DNA from: Planctomycetota bacterium
GTDB lineage: Bacteria > Planctomycetota > SZUA-567 > H5-PLA8
Direction of reading: 5' to 3'
Length of the DNA: 64,000 nt
Assembly (NCBI GenBank): GCA_023150555.1
Contig: JAKLKQ010000012.1
Span: 62,001-126,000, forward strand
Part shown: one piece after another, positions 14,993 to 23,533 of the stretch
How the letters are laid out: each line of letters opens with the position of its first letter
Position numbering within the stretch: the first letter of the stretch is position 1
Notes under the pieces: model-generated
Seen by the model: only the letters and a program-made list of their open reading frames with translations
What the model was told of the DNA's origin: nothing
Database searches by the model: none
Position numbers and translations under genes: made by a program

Positions 14993-16138
14993 CTACTCGG
15001 AGGTGGCGTCCCCCGGCGTGGCGGGGGCTGCTGGAGCTTCGGGCGTAGCGGGCGGCGCGGCCTCGGGGGCGTCGGGCGAAGCCTTCTCCTCCTCGGACGC
15101 CGGTTCGTTTTCGGTGCTTTCCATCTCAATGCGCGTGCTGAAGTCCTTCAGGATGCGGAACGACTGCGTGCGCTGCTCGAGCCAGCGGTCGGCCACGGTG
15201 CCGCGCGCGACGACCTTGTGAATGCGCACGGCGCGGGTGGGCGCGGAGATCACGGCGAGGAACCCGGACTGCGGCGGCACGGGACTGTCGGCGACGAGGA
15301 AGACCTTGCTCTCGCCCGGGAAGTAGTTGTCGTCGCGGTGCCAGTTGGACGAGAAGGCGCCGGTACAGACCTTGTTCCCGCCGAAATATGCGGTGGCGCG
15401 GTAGCCAAGGTGCCCGGGCTCGTCGAGCACGGAGATGTCGATCGTCGAGGGACGGCCGGGTTCGAGCACGATCTTGCCGGGTTCGCCACCGGGATAGCGG
15501 AACAACGCCAGGTCGCGGCGGCAGCGGAAGAACTGTGCCGTGCCGTCGCGCAGGACCATCAGCGCCGTGCCGGTGGTCTCGCTGTCGTAGAAGTAGTGAA
15601 AGAAGATGAGCAGGTCGCAGGCCCGCGTCGGCTCCAGCGTGACCGACAGCTTCAGGTCGTGCTGGAACGAGACCGAAGACAGCAGCGGGGTAAGCGGCAG
15701 GCCCGACTTCGCGTCGAGTCTGATGTTCATGTGCCGGCGGCCGAGGCGCGACGTTGCGTCGCGGTCGTAGCGTCCGCCCTTCCAATCGGCCAGCAGCCGG
15801 TCGAGGTCCTTGCGCTTCTCCGGCCCAGCGTACGAGGCGAAGTCGTAGGTGATCGCCGACGTGCCGTCCTCGGCGGTCTCGACGACGCCGGTGACGAGCT
15901 TATCGAGCGGCTCGTAATCCGGCGGCGGGCCCTGCACGATCTTCGGCCGGAAGCTCACCACCAGGCTGATGGTGAAAGAGACCACGACGGCGACCACGAT
16001 GAGGCCCATGCCGACGAGCCCCAGCATCGAGCGGTCCTTCTGCACGCGCGCGGCGCGCAGCCCGCCGGGCCGCTTGTGCGCGGCGGCGGCCGGAGGCGCA
16101 GCCTCAGCTTGTGGTGCCGGAGTGGTCGGTTCGTCCAT
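14993..16138 (-). CDS. Single-TM protein with exported beta-rich domain, unknown function
   Basis: 381 residues from the ATG at 16138 (TGGGAG upstream). A short Pro/Ala-rich basic N-terminus precedes one membrane helix at about 38-63 (MLGLVGMGLIVVAVVVSFTI). Then comes a domain of about 250 residues with lectin-like beta features (NIRLDAKSGLPLTPLLSSVS, DLLIFFHYFYDSETTGTALM, STIDISVLDEPGHLGYRATA) and a low-complexity Glu/Ala/Pro tail from about 330. The central part resembles concanavalin-like sandwich domains of planctomycete DUF1080-type proteins in style, but this is an impression only. The next gene in transcription order (13340) lies 94 bp downstream; co-transcription is possible. Confidence 0.72.
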   Translation of the reverse strand: MDEPTTPAPQAEAAPPAAAAHKRPGGLRAARVQKDRSMLGLVGMGLIVVAVVVSFTISLVVSFRPKIVQGPPPDYEPLDKLVTGVVETAEDGTSAITYDFASYAGPEKRKDLDRLLADWKGGRYDRDATSRLGRRHMNIRLDAKSGLPLTPLLSSVSFQHDLKLSVTLEPTRACDLLIFFHYFYDSETTGTALMVLRDGTAQFFRCRRDLALFRYPGGEPGKIVLEPGRPSTIDISVLDEPGHLGYRATAYFGGNKVCTGAFSSNWHRDDNYFPGESKVFLVADSPVPPQSGFLAVISAPTRAVRIHKVVARGTVADRWLEQRTQSFRILKDFSTRIEMESTENEPASEEEKASPDAPEAAPPATPEAPAAPATPGDATSE

Positions 16139-16203
16139 GCGTGCTCCCAATTCCTTCCGCCTACCGGATTAACGTGCAGGCGGCGGCTTCCGTTCACGAA
16201 CTT

Positions 16204-17061
16204 TTACTGAGGATCGACGCCCCAAAGCGTGCGAAACGCGTAGGCGAGGCCCTCGGCCTGCCGCGCGCCGAACCAGCAGACGTTGTCGCCGTCGACCAGT
16301 TCCACCGGCACGCCCGTAAGCCCCGGCGCGGCGCGGACTTCCTCGCGGTCCTTGGCCTTGAAGTGATACGGCTCGTTGGGCAGCCAGACGACGTCGGGCT
16401 TCGTGGCGGCGGCCTCGGCGAGCGAGATCTCCGGGTAGCGCGTCTTCCCCGCCTTGGCGGGCACGGCCTCGGCGCCTAGCTCGCGCAGGTGGTCGGCGAT
16501 GAAGGTGTCCGGCGCGACGCTCATCCAGGGGTCCCTCCAGATCGGATAAAAGACGCGGCGGCGAGGGGTTCCTGCGGCGGCGTGGGCCCGGACACGCGCG
16601 CGGATGCGTTCCAGCACGGCCTCGGCCTCGCGCGCCAGACGGTCGCCTTCGGCGGGCGCGCCCACTAACGCGCCGACCTCGCGCAGCGTCTCGATGCCCT
16701 CGGCGACGGTCTTCACGCCGTTGACGTAGCAGGGCACGCGCGCCTTCAGGAAGGCGATGTCGTCGAGTTCGTTCTCCTCGAGGTTGACCATCACGAGGTC
16801 CGGCCCCAGCGAAAGCAGCTTCTCGCGATCGAAGCGCTTGGTCCCGCCGACCTTCGCAAGCGCCGGGTCCTTACGCAGTTCCGGCGGCCGGATGCAAAAC
16901 GCGGTGATGCCGGCCAGGCGCGCGCGACCGCCGACCGCGCAGAGCGTCTCGGTGAGGCTCGGGACGAGCGAGACGATGCGCTGCGGCACGGGCTGCGCGG
17001 GATCGTGCGCGACAGCGCCGGCGTCGGTCCAGGGCTTGGTGTAGCGGTCGAGGGCGCTCAT
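16204..17061 (-). CDS. BtuF/FhuD-like helical-backbone metal receptor protein without signal peptide
   Basis: 285 residues. RIVSLVPSLTETLCAVGG near 28-45 is the start of the periplasmic B12/siderophore-binding (TroA-like) fold. LSLGPDLVMVNLEENELDD and TKPDVVWLPNEPYHF are its paired beta-alpha elements. ARVRAHAAAGTPRRRVFYPI spans the long linker helix. Family members normally deliver cobalamin or iron-siderophores to an ABC importer. No signal peptide or lipobox is visible after the ATG at 17061 (sequence begins MSALDRYTKPWTD), and no BtuCD-like genes are adjacent. It may be cytoplasmic, use a missed upstream start, or have taken another ligand-binding role. Confidence 0.8.
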   Translation of the reverse strand: MSALDRYTKPWTDAGAVAHDPAQPVPQRIVSLVPSLTETLCAVGGRARLAGITAFCIRPPELRKDPALAKVGGTKRFDREKLLSLGPDLVMVNLEENELDDIAFLKARVPCYVNGVKTVAEGIETLREVGALVGAPAEGDRLAREAEAVLERIRARVRAHAAAGTPRRRVFYPIWRDPWMSVAPDTFIADHLRELGAEAVPAKAGKTRYPEISLAEAAATKPDVVWLPNEPYHFKAKDREEVRAAPGLTGVPVELVDGDNVCWFGARQAEGLAYAFRTLWGVDPQ

Positions 17062-17177
17062 GGCCCGCCTATTGTGCCGCTTTGGGCGCTGCGCTTCAAA
17101 CGGCAGGCGGAGCCTTTTGGCTCGAGCCGGCGGCGAACAAAGTCCGAAGTTTCGGAGGCTTCCGGAGAACCGCCCGA

Positions 17178-17206
17178 TTGAAATGTAAGTCTTAAGCTGA
17201 TATAGT
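17178..17206 (+). promoter_or_regulatory. Sigma-70-type promoter upstream of the 17298 gene
   Basis: TTGAAA (17178-17183), exactly 17 bp, then TATAGT (17201-17206) in an AT-rich patch. It is one of the closest consensus matches I see in the window and would produce a leader of about 85 nt. Confidence 0.65.
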
Positions 17207-17297
17207 ATTATGAAGTTTTGGCGGACCCCATTGTTCCCGCAAAAGGCGAGACACCCGGGAAAATAGCCGATCCCTTTGTTGGGAATGTAAAGAATCG

Positions 17298-18959
17298 ATG
17301 AAGCCGCGCTATAGACTCAAGATCCACGATCGCTATCAGCTCGAGCTGAAGTTCGATCATCCCATCTCGCGCGAGCGCGCCAAGGAGATGGTGCGCCTGG
17401 AGGCGTATCTCTTTCTGCCGCCGAACCTTGGCGTCAACCGGCAGACGTATTCGCGCGACCACTTCTTCCAGGACCTGCAGACGTTCACGCGCTACGGCAC
17501 GCCCGAGATCTCCCTCGAGCGCCTGCTCGACGAGGCCAACGACAAGAGCCCGCTGGTGCGCATCGAGCGCCTGAAGGGCGAGCTGGGCAAGGGCGAAGGC
17601 CCCGCCGAACGCCGCGCGGCCGACCGCGTCGACTACGAACTGCGCATCCTGGCCTGCATCTTCCGCGCGAACAGCCGCGACGCGTACAACCAGGTCGCGG
17701 ATCTGCTTTCGGCGGCCAAGGCGGCCACGAAGGACCTCGACGATGCGCTCTTCCTCGCCGACAAGTTCCTGCAGCAGGCAGGCTTGCTGATTTCGAAGGT
17801 GCGCAAGCTGCAGCGCGAGTTCCTGGGGCCGCACTCGCCCAAGACGGTGGTGATGGGCTTCGAGCTCGCCGACGAGGCCCTCAGCGTGCAGGTCGAGGAC
17901 GTCTGCGGGAAACTTCACCGCGCCCTGCGCCGCCGCACGCCCGCCGCCGCCACGATGATCGAGCGCCTGGCCGAACGCATGCGCAACGAAGAGGAATACC
18001 GCCGCCAGGCCGGCTACCCGACGCTGGTGGAGACCAGCGAGAGCCAGGCCGCGCAGCGCCGCAACGAGTACTGCCTGTACCGCATCGGCGTGCTGAAGAA
18101 GTTCGCGCAGAGCACGCTCTACCTCAGCGTGCACTCGGAGGAAGGCAGCCGCCCTATCGTCTTGTCGCTGAATGCTTTAGCCGCGATGGCGGCGATGCTC
18201 TTCTATCTCGCCGCGGTGCTGCTGCTGGTGGGCAATCCGCAGTCGGTGAGCCTGACGGCGATCCTGCTGTTCGTGGTCGCCTACGCGTTCAAGGACCGCA
18301 TCAAGGAAGACCTGAAGCGCTACTTCAGCGCGCGCATGACGGGCTGGCTGCGCGACCGCGAGAACCAGCTGTTCGACCGCGGGCCCGAGAAGCTGACGGT
18401 GGGACGCACCGCCGAGGCCTTCAGCTTCGTAGACCCGAACAAGCTCGAGCCCGAAGTCCGCGCCTGCCGCGCCCGCGACGAACTCGACGAGCTGGCCGAA
18501 GAAGGCGCGCCGGAGCAGGTGGTGAAGTACCAGAAGGACATAACGGTTTACGCGGACAAGGTTTACAAGGTCCACCAGCGCGTCAGCCACCTCAACGAGA
18601 TCCTGCGCCTGAGCGTGCGAACGTTCCTGCTGCACATGGACGAGCCGCAGAAGACGCTGGTGACGTTCGAGCCCTCCGACGCGCACGACGAACCGCCGGA
18701 AGGCGGCTCGGGCGAGCCGCGGCGAAGTCCGGGCGAGGACGTCTCGCTGCTGAACCGCGTGCGCGTCAGCAAGGTCTACCACGTTAACCTGGTGCTGCGC
18801 CTGCAGATGAAGGGCGCGGACGGCAAGTGGGAAGGGCACTTCGAGAAGTTCCGCCTGGTGCTCTCGCGCAACGGCATCGAGCGCGTCGAGACCAACGGCA
18901 ACGGTGAGCACCTCCTAGGCGCAACGACGCTGCGCGAAACGACCGTCGGCGTGCTCTAA
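17298..18959 (+). CDS. Conserved-looking protein with two central TM helices, unknown function
   Basis: 553 residues; no family recognised. The N-terminal 290 residues are charged and mostly soluble (RYRLKIHDRYQLELKFDHPI, then FLPPNLGVNRQTYSRDHFFQ). Two adjacent membrane helices follow at about 293-316 and 320-337 (AAMAAMLFYLAAVLLLVG; SLTAILLFVVAYAFK). The C-terminal 215 residues are soluble, with helical and beta stretches, implying both ends are cytoplasmic around a helical hairpin. YFSARMTGWLRDRENQLFDR follows the second helix. It has its own promoter and is monocistronic. The start ATG lacks a strong Shine-Dalgarno sequence, but the composition is typical coding sequence throughout. Confidence 0.75.
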   Translation: MKPRYRLKIHDRYQLELKFDHPISRERAKEMVRLEAYLFLPPNLGVNRQTYSRDHFFQDLQTFTRYGTPEISLERLLDEANDKSPLVRIERLKGELGKGEGPAERRAADRVDYELRILACIFRANSRDAYNQVADLLSAAKAATKDLDDALFLADKFLQQAGLLISKVRKLQREFLGPHSPKTVVMGFELADEALSVQVEDVCGKLHRALRRRTPAAATMIERLAERMRNEEEYRRQAGYPTLVETSESQAAQRRNEYCLYRIGVLKKFAQSTLYLSVHSEEGSRPIVLSLNALAAMAAMLFYLAAVLLLVGNPQSVSLTAILLFVVAYAFKDRIKEDLKRYFSARMTGWLRDRENQLFDRGPEKLTVGRTAEAFSFVDPNKLEPEVRACRARDELDELAEEGAPEQVVKYQKDITVYADKVYKVHQRVSHLNEILRLSVRTFLLHMDEPQKTLVTFEPSDAHDEPPEGGSGEPRRSPGEDVSLLNRVRVSKVYHVNLVLRLQMKGADGKWEGHFEKFRLVLSRNGIERVETNGNGEHLLGATTLRETTVGVL

Positions 18960-19379
18960 ATCCCCTTCCGAAAATTTTCAGCGCGTTTCCGCTACGAAAT
19001 CGTAACGATTCCGTGCGTTCAGGCGTGCACCTAGTGAATGTATCGATTTAATTGCGATTCTAACAAGGTGCAGCAACGTTTCTCTCTCGAAATCCTTGGA
19101 CTTACGGCGTTTTTGCGCGACGTGCTGCTCGCTGTGCAAATGGGGTTTACGTGAGCGAAGGGCGGCGGGCTGAAAATCGGATCGAGCATCAGATCCAATC
19201 AGAGGCTCAAAAAATTCTGCAAATCCGTCCGGATTACACTCGCGCGGCGGTTAAAGGATTGTCGCATCGTGCGTAAAGACGGTCGTGCCGCCAAGACGTA
19301 TTTCAGCCAAAAAGGCCGCGCAGCGCACGAAGAAGCGGTGAAGACGGGAATTCCATCTCGTGAAGGATCCCGATGCCAC
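18960..19379. other. Gene-free segment, no feature recognised
   Basis: This 420-bp stretch after the 17298 gene is less GC-rich than its surroundings, especially 18960-19250. I see no ORF with a start, ribosome-binding site and family resemblance, and no terminator with a T-tract. A short reading frame from a GTG near 19269 runs into the hairpin repeat that follows and is not convincing. It could hold a structured RNA or decayed gene, but nothing specific can be claimed. Confidence 0.4.
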
Positions 19380-19520
19380 GGCTTAAATACGCAAAGCGTA
19401 TATTTGGATGCCGCCCTTTCAGGGCGGCTTTCATTAACGACACCTACCCAGGGTTGCGGACCGCTACGCGGTCCTTACCCTGGGCTTCCACCTTCAACCC
19501 CTTCGCGGTTGTAGGGGAAC
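19380..19520. repeat. Hairpin-rich intergenic repeat unit
   Basis: Four successive inverted repeats lie in 140 bp: ATACGCAAAGCGTAT (19387-19401); GCCGCCCT-TTC-AGGGCGGC (19410-19428); a nested pair with outer CCCAGGG/CCCTGGG and inner GGACCGC/GCGGTCC (19447-19484); and CAACC/GGTTG (19495-19511). The style, with 'CGCTTCGCG'-like loops in a 'CCCAGGGTTGCGG...CCCTGGG' frame, is that of dispersed chromosomal repeats seen in many bacteria, some linked to REP/RAYT systems. No second copy is present in the window, so the repeat status is inferred. Confidence 0.55.
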
Positions 19521-19860
19521 TCCACACGCCTCGCACAGGGCCTTATCGGCCACACCATCTTCATCGGCTGGTCGCGGGCAGGGACGTACGCGCCACATGT
19601 CCACCGCGCCTTCATGGAGCCGAGAAAGCGAGCGGGACCGTCAGGAGACGGTTCGGCCTTAGCCGTCCACCAACGGTGACGGATCTTTCGCCACAGATGC
19701 GCGGGCTGGCAACCCGCGCCACGCGCTCGCGCGTATTGCAGAGCTCATAGTGAGCCGAAGGCGGGCGAGGTAAACAGGCGCACCGCTGTACGCACTGCTG
19801 GACAAGCCAACAGTCGCGCTCATCCCGTAGTTCCCCGTGGCGAAAATCGGCTGTCGAGAA
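19521..19860. other. Gene-free segment with minor hairpins
   Basis: 340 bp between the hairpin-rich repeat and the end of the minus-strand TPP-enzyme gene. Short inverted repeats are visible (CCGTC-AGGA-GACGG near 19638-19651; GCGGGcTGGCAaCCCGC at 19701-19717), but no T-tract terminator and no convincing ORF. It may be a continuation of the repeat or an untranslated region downstream of the TPP gene. Confidence 0.4.
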
Positions 19861-21516
19861 TTACTTCGCGGCGAGGGCCGCGGGGGTGCGGCCGGCTTTC
19901 AGATGTTCGCGCAGGCGGGTCATCACCGGCGAGCGGTCGCTTGAGTCGATGATCGCTTCGATGAAGTACGGGCCCTTCGACGCCACGGCCCTGGAGAGCG
20001 CCCCGGCGAAAGCGGCGCCGGTGGCCGCGCGTTCACCGGGCACGCCGACGGCCTTGGCGATGGCGAGGTAGTCCCACGGGCGGCGGTGGTAGTAGCTGTG
20101 AGGCTCGTCGAGCGCCTCGAGCATCATGTAGCTCGCGTTGTTCAGCAGCAGCACGATGGGGCTCAGCTTCGCGTCGACGAGCGTGGCCAGTTCGACGCCC
20201 GTCATCTGGAAGGCGCCGTCGCCGACGAGCACGAAGGGCCGGCGGCTGCCGTCGGCCAGCGCGGCGCCTAAAGCACCGGGCACGGCGTAGCCCATCGTCG
20301 CGTAGTAGCCGGGCGCGAGGAAGATGTCGGCGCGCAGTTCCAGGCCCACGAACCACGCGTCGCCGACGTCGGCCACGAAGTGGTAGGCGGACTGATCGAG
20401 CCTGCGCAGGCCGCCGATGATCTGCTGCGTCGTCAGCGGGGCGTTGCCCGCGGGCGCGGGCGGCAGTTCGGGCTTGGGCGCGGCGAAGGTGCGTGTTCTG
20501 ACCGGCGAGCGCGCCGCGAGGGCCTCGACGATGGCGTTGATCGGCAGCCCGTCGAAGCGGTGGTGGCGCACGCGCACGCTCTGTTCGCCAAAGTCGATGC
20601 GGCGGTCCTCGTCCAGGTTCGCGGTCCAGAAGCCGGTGTTGACGTCGCTCTGGATCACGCCCAGCGCCAGCACGCAGTCGCTGTCCTCCAGCACCGCGCG
20701 CGCGCCGGGGTCGCCCAGCGCGCCCATGTACACGCCCACGAACTGCGGATGGCTTTCGGGGAATGAGGCCTTGCCCATCACCGACGTCGCCACCGGCAGG
20801 CCCCAGGCTTCGGCCAGGCGCACCGCCGCCTGGGTGAGCCCGTATCGGCGCACGCCGATGCCGGCGTACAGGGCCGGGCGTTTGGCGGCGGCCAGCCGCG
20901 CGGCGACCTCGTCGACGGCTTCCTGCAGCGCGCCGGGGTCGGCTGCGGCTTCGGCCGAAGTGCTTACGCTTTGCGCTATGGACCTTGGCAGAGGCGCGCC
21001 GACCAGGTCGCGGGGGACCTCCAGGTAGCCGGGGCGGCGCCGGGCCTTCACGGCGGCGACGACGGCGTCGATCTTCGCGGCGGCGTCCTCGGCCGAAGCG
21101 ATCACCTCCGCCGCGACGGTGACCTCGCGGAAGATCCGCACCTGGCTCTCGAAACTCTTGACGCGGTGGTGCAGGTACACGTCGGGGCCGCGGCAGCCGG
21201 TGTCGGGCGCGCCGCTGACGACCAGCAGCGGGGTATGTTCGGCGTAGGCCATCGCGACGGCGTTGACCATGTTCAGCGCGCCCGCGCCGTAGGTGGCCAG
21301 CGCGGCGCCCAGCCCGCGCAGGCGCGCGTAGGCGTCGGCGGCGAAGGCGGCCCCGGGTTCGTGGGTGCAGACGACGGTGCGCATGCCGAAGCGTTCCTGC
21401 GCCGCGTACAGCGGCAGCACGAAATCGCCCGGCACGCCGAAGGTGACGTCCACGCCGGCCTCGCGCAGCCGGCGGAAGAGGTGGCTGCCGACGGTGGCGG
21501 GGGCCGAGACGTTCAT
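19861..21516 (-). CDS. TPP-dependent 2-oxoacid decarboxylase (pyruvate/indolepyruvate decarboxylase-like)
   Basis: 551 residues, the normal length for the family. VTFGVPGDFVLPLY and VCTHEPGAAFAADAYARLRG carry the N-terminal Pyr domain and its catalytic Glu (about 50). LVGDGAFQMTGVELATL to LLLNNASYMMLE is the GDG-x(about 25)-NN thiamin-diphosphate and magnesium motif. VYLHHRVKSFESQVRIFREV at about 110-130 places an HH pair where decarboxylases use it in catalysis. It would convert a 2-keto acid to an aldehyde in the cytosol; the substrate is unclear. The ATG lies only four bases after the stop of the upstream TorD-like gene, so the two form an operon. Confidence 0.85.
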   Translation of the reverse strand: MNVSAPATVGSHLFRRLREAGVDVTFGVPGDFVLPLYAAQERFGMRTVVCTHEPGAAFAADAYARLRGLGAALATYGAGALNMVNAVAMAYAEHTPLLVVSGAPDTGCRGPDVYLHHRVKSFESQVRIFREVTVAAEVIASAEDAAAKIDAVVAAVKARRRPGYLEVPRDLVGAPLPRSIAQSVSTSAEAAADPGALQEAVDEVAARLAAAKRPALYAGIGVRRYGLTQAAVRLAEAWGLPVATSVMGKASFPESHPQFVGVYMGALGDPGARAVLEDSDCVLALGVIQSDVNTGFWTANLDEDRRIDFGEQSVRVRHHRFDGLPINAIVEALAARSPVRTRTFAAPKPELPPAPAGNAPLTTQQIIGGLRRLDQSAYHFVADVGDAWFVGLELRADIFLAPGYYATMGYAVPGALGAALADGSRRPFVLVGDGAFQMTGVELATLVDAKLSPIVLLLNNASYMMLEALDEPHSYYHRRPWDYLAIAKAVGVPGERAATGAAFAGALSRAVASKGPYFIEAIIDSSDRSPVMTRLREHLKAGRTPAALAAK

Positions 21517-21520
21517 GGCT

Positions 21521-22195
21521 TCATTCGCTCTGGATCAGCGCGCCCACCGAAAGCGCCTGCGCCTGGTACAGCGGCGTCTTGGCGCGCAGCAGGATCTCGT
21601 CAGCAATGCGGCCGACCCACGGGCGCAGGTGCGCCTGCGCGTAATGGATGCGGCGGCGCTGGGCCACGGCGCGGTCGAAGGGCGTCTGCGCGCAGGCCTC
21701 GCCGATCCACAGCGTCCCCGCCGAGCCCAGCGCGGCGCCGAAGTGGTCGCACGGCGCGCCGAAGCGTTCGACGCAGGGGAAGTCGCCGAACGGGCAGGGC
21801 TTGCCGGCCTCGTGCGGGCACGTCTCGGGGCAGATCTCGGCGAACTGCACGGGATCGCAGTACGTGCTGGCGTACAGGCTGACGTGCGTGCGGCTTTCGG
21901 GCTCGAAGAGCTTGCGGTACTCGCGCCAAGTGTTGCGGTGGCTGCTGTTGTCCTCGACGCAGCCTTCCACCGCCTTCTTCATCAGCGCCACGCCCGCGCG
22001 CAGCACCGGCTGCAGGTCGGCGAGGCCGTCGATCGCCAGCGACCACTTGCGCAGGCGGTCGAGACTGGGCGGAAAGAGCACGATCTCGGAGACCGCGCCG
22101 TACAACCTCCCGCGCGCCAACGCGCCGCTGTGCCCCTGCACCTGCTGCAGGTTAAGGTCCAGGTCCAGGCTTGCGTCGGTGCGGGTGGTCGACAT
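21521..22195 (-). CDS. TorD/DmsD-like chaperone family protein with Cys-rich insert
   Basis: 224 residues. The pattern fits the all-helical TorD-like redox-enzyme chaperones: GRLYGAVSEIVLFPPS early on, EYRKLFEPESRTHVSLYAST in the middle, and then CDHFGAALGSAG with HLRPWVGRIADEILLRAKTP LYQ near the end, where TorD proteins have DHxxxEL and HLxxW. Between these is a segment with seven Cys (CDP, CPETCPH, CPF, PCVERFGAPCDH) that ordinary TorD proteins lack and that could bind metal or an Fe-S cluster. TorD proteins guide molybdoenzyme maturation, but no molybdoenzyme is in the window. AAAGGAG precedes the ATG. Family call by pattern only. Confidence 0.5.
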   Translation of the reverse strand: MSTTRTDASLDLDLNLQQVQGHSGALARGRLYGAVSEIVLFPPSLDRLRKWSLAIDGLADLQPVLRAGVALMKKAVEGCVEDNSSHRNTWREYRKLFEPESRTHVSLYASTYCDPVQFAEICPETCPHEAGKPCPFGDFPCVERFGAPCDHFGAALGSAGTLWIGEACAQTPFDRAVAQRRRIHYAQAHLRPWVGRIADEILLRAKTPLYQAQALSVGALIQSE

Positions 22196-22374
22196 GGGCG
22201 CGCTCCTTTTGTTGGCGCGGCGCCCGAACGGCAGGACGCCGTCAGCTCAACGCAGAATACCCCGCCGGGCACAGTCTGCAACTAAAAATATGTGATTATC
22301 GTTTTATTAGGAAGTTCCTCCTTTATAAGCGCCCTGCATCCCAATCGCTGGCCGGACGCGGCGAACCTGCTAAC

Positions 22375-22389
22375 ATGAAGCGCCTATGA
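22375..22389 (+). other. Five-codon mini-ORF overlapping the trpD start
   Basis: ATG-AAG-CGC-CTA-TGA (MKRL-stop); its TGA overlaps the trpD ATG as ATGA. A -10-like TAACAT at 22371-22376 overlaps its start. It could allow reinitiation onto trpD, or be chance. It has no Trp codon, so it is not a classical attenuator peptide. Confidence 0.25.
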
Positions 22390-23438
22390 GCGATACCGCA
22401 TCGAACGCCTATCCGGTCACCTCGCACCTCGAGACTCTGCTGGCCGGGCGGCACCTCGAAGCCGACCACGCGCGGCAATTGATGGAAGCCGTCGTGGCCG
22501 GGCGCGTGGGCCAGCCGGGCCTGGCCGCAGTCCTGGCGGCGCTGCGTGCGAAGGGCGAGGACGAAGCCGAGATCGCGGCCTTCGCGGCGGTGCTGCGCGA
22601 GCACTCGGTGCGCATCGACGCGCCCGCCGGCACGCTGGACACTTGCGGCACCGGCGGCGACGGCAGCGAGACCTTCAACCTCTCGACGGCCACGGCCCTC
22701 GTTGCCTCTGGGATGGGCATTCCCGTCGCGAAGCACGGCAACCGTTCGGTCTCGAGCAAGTCCGGTTCTGCCGACGCGCTTAAGGAACTGGGCGTCAACA
22801 TAGAAGCGTCGCCGCAAGCCGTGGCGCGCTGCGTGCGCGAAGCCGGCATCGGGTTTCTCTTCGCGCCGGCGCTGCATCCGGGCATGAAGCACGCCGCGCC
22901 GGTGCGCCGCGAACTGGGCATCCGCACCGTCTTCAACCTGCTCGGGCCGCTCGTCAACCCCGCGCGCGCCAGGCACCAGCTGATCGGCGTCTTCGATCCG
23001 AAGTGGTGCGAGCCCTTTGCGCGCGTGCTGAAGCAACTCGGCAGCGAAGGCGCGCTGGTCGTCTGCGGGCCCGGCCCCGGCGGGCGCGGACACCTGGACG
23101 AGGTCTCGCCGTGGGGGCTGACGTCCGTCGCGCGCCTGCACGGCGGGAAGGTCAGCGCCGAGCGCTTCGACCCGCAGAGCCTGGGCGTGAAGGCCCCAAG
23201 CGCCGACGCACTCTTCGCGAAGGACCCGCAGGAGAGCGCGCGCATCATCAAGGACGTGCTGGACGGCAAACAGGGCGCGCCGCGCGAGGCCGTGCTGCTG
23301 AACGCCGCCGCCGCCGCGCAGGCCGCCGGCAAAGCGCCGGGCTGGAGGGAAGGCTACGCGCTGGCCGCGCAGGCGATCGATTCGGGCGCCGCGAAGGAAG
23401 CGCTCGCGAAGCTGGCGAGGCTCTCGCACCAGGCGTAA
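22386..23438 (+). CDS. trpD: Anthranilate phosphoribosyltransferase
   Basis: 350 residues, full length. LDTCGTGGDGSETFNLSTAT (about 80-99) is the PRPP-binding glycine motif and KHGNRSVSSKSGSADALKEL (about 117-136) the anthranilate/PRPP loop. FAPALHPGMKHAAPVRRELG lies near 160 and FNLLGPLVNPA near 187. It catalyses the second step of tryptophan synthesis from chorismate (anthranilate + PRPP). It stands alone; no other trp genes are in the window, so the pathway is dispersed. There is no Shine-Dalgarno sequence before the ATG; see the mini-ORF entry for the start region. Confidence 0.95.
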   Translation: MSDTASNAYPVTSHLETLLAGRHLEADHARQLMEAVVAGRVGQPGLAAVLAALRAKGEDEAEIAAFAAVLREHSVRIDAPAGTLDTCGTGGDGSETFNLSTATALVASGMGIPVAKHGNRSVSSKSGSADALKELGVNIEASPQAVARCVREAGIGFLFAPALHPGMKHAAPVRRELGIRTVFNLLGPLVNPARARHQLIGVFDPKWCEPFARVLKQLGSEGALVVCGPGPGGRGHLDEVSPWGLTSVARLHGGKVSAERFDPQSLGVKAPSADALFAKDPQESARIIKDVLDGKQGAPREAVLLNAAAAAQAAGKAPGWREGYALAAQAIDSGAAKEALAKLARLSHQA

Positions 23439-23533
23439 GCGCCGCCGCATCCCCCTGCCTTGACTTCGTTCGGTGCGAGGGATACGTTGAAGGCACAGGC
23501 GGCGAAGAGGGCCGCCGGGAGAAGGACCCCGCC

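Noticed and set aside
19269-19514. 81-codon frame starting at a GTG.
   Set aside because: Its second half is the hairpin repeat translated, no ribosome-binding site is evident and no family resemblance is seen.
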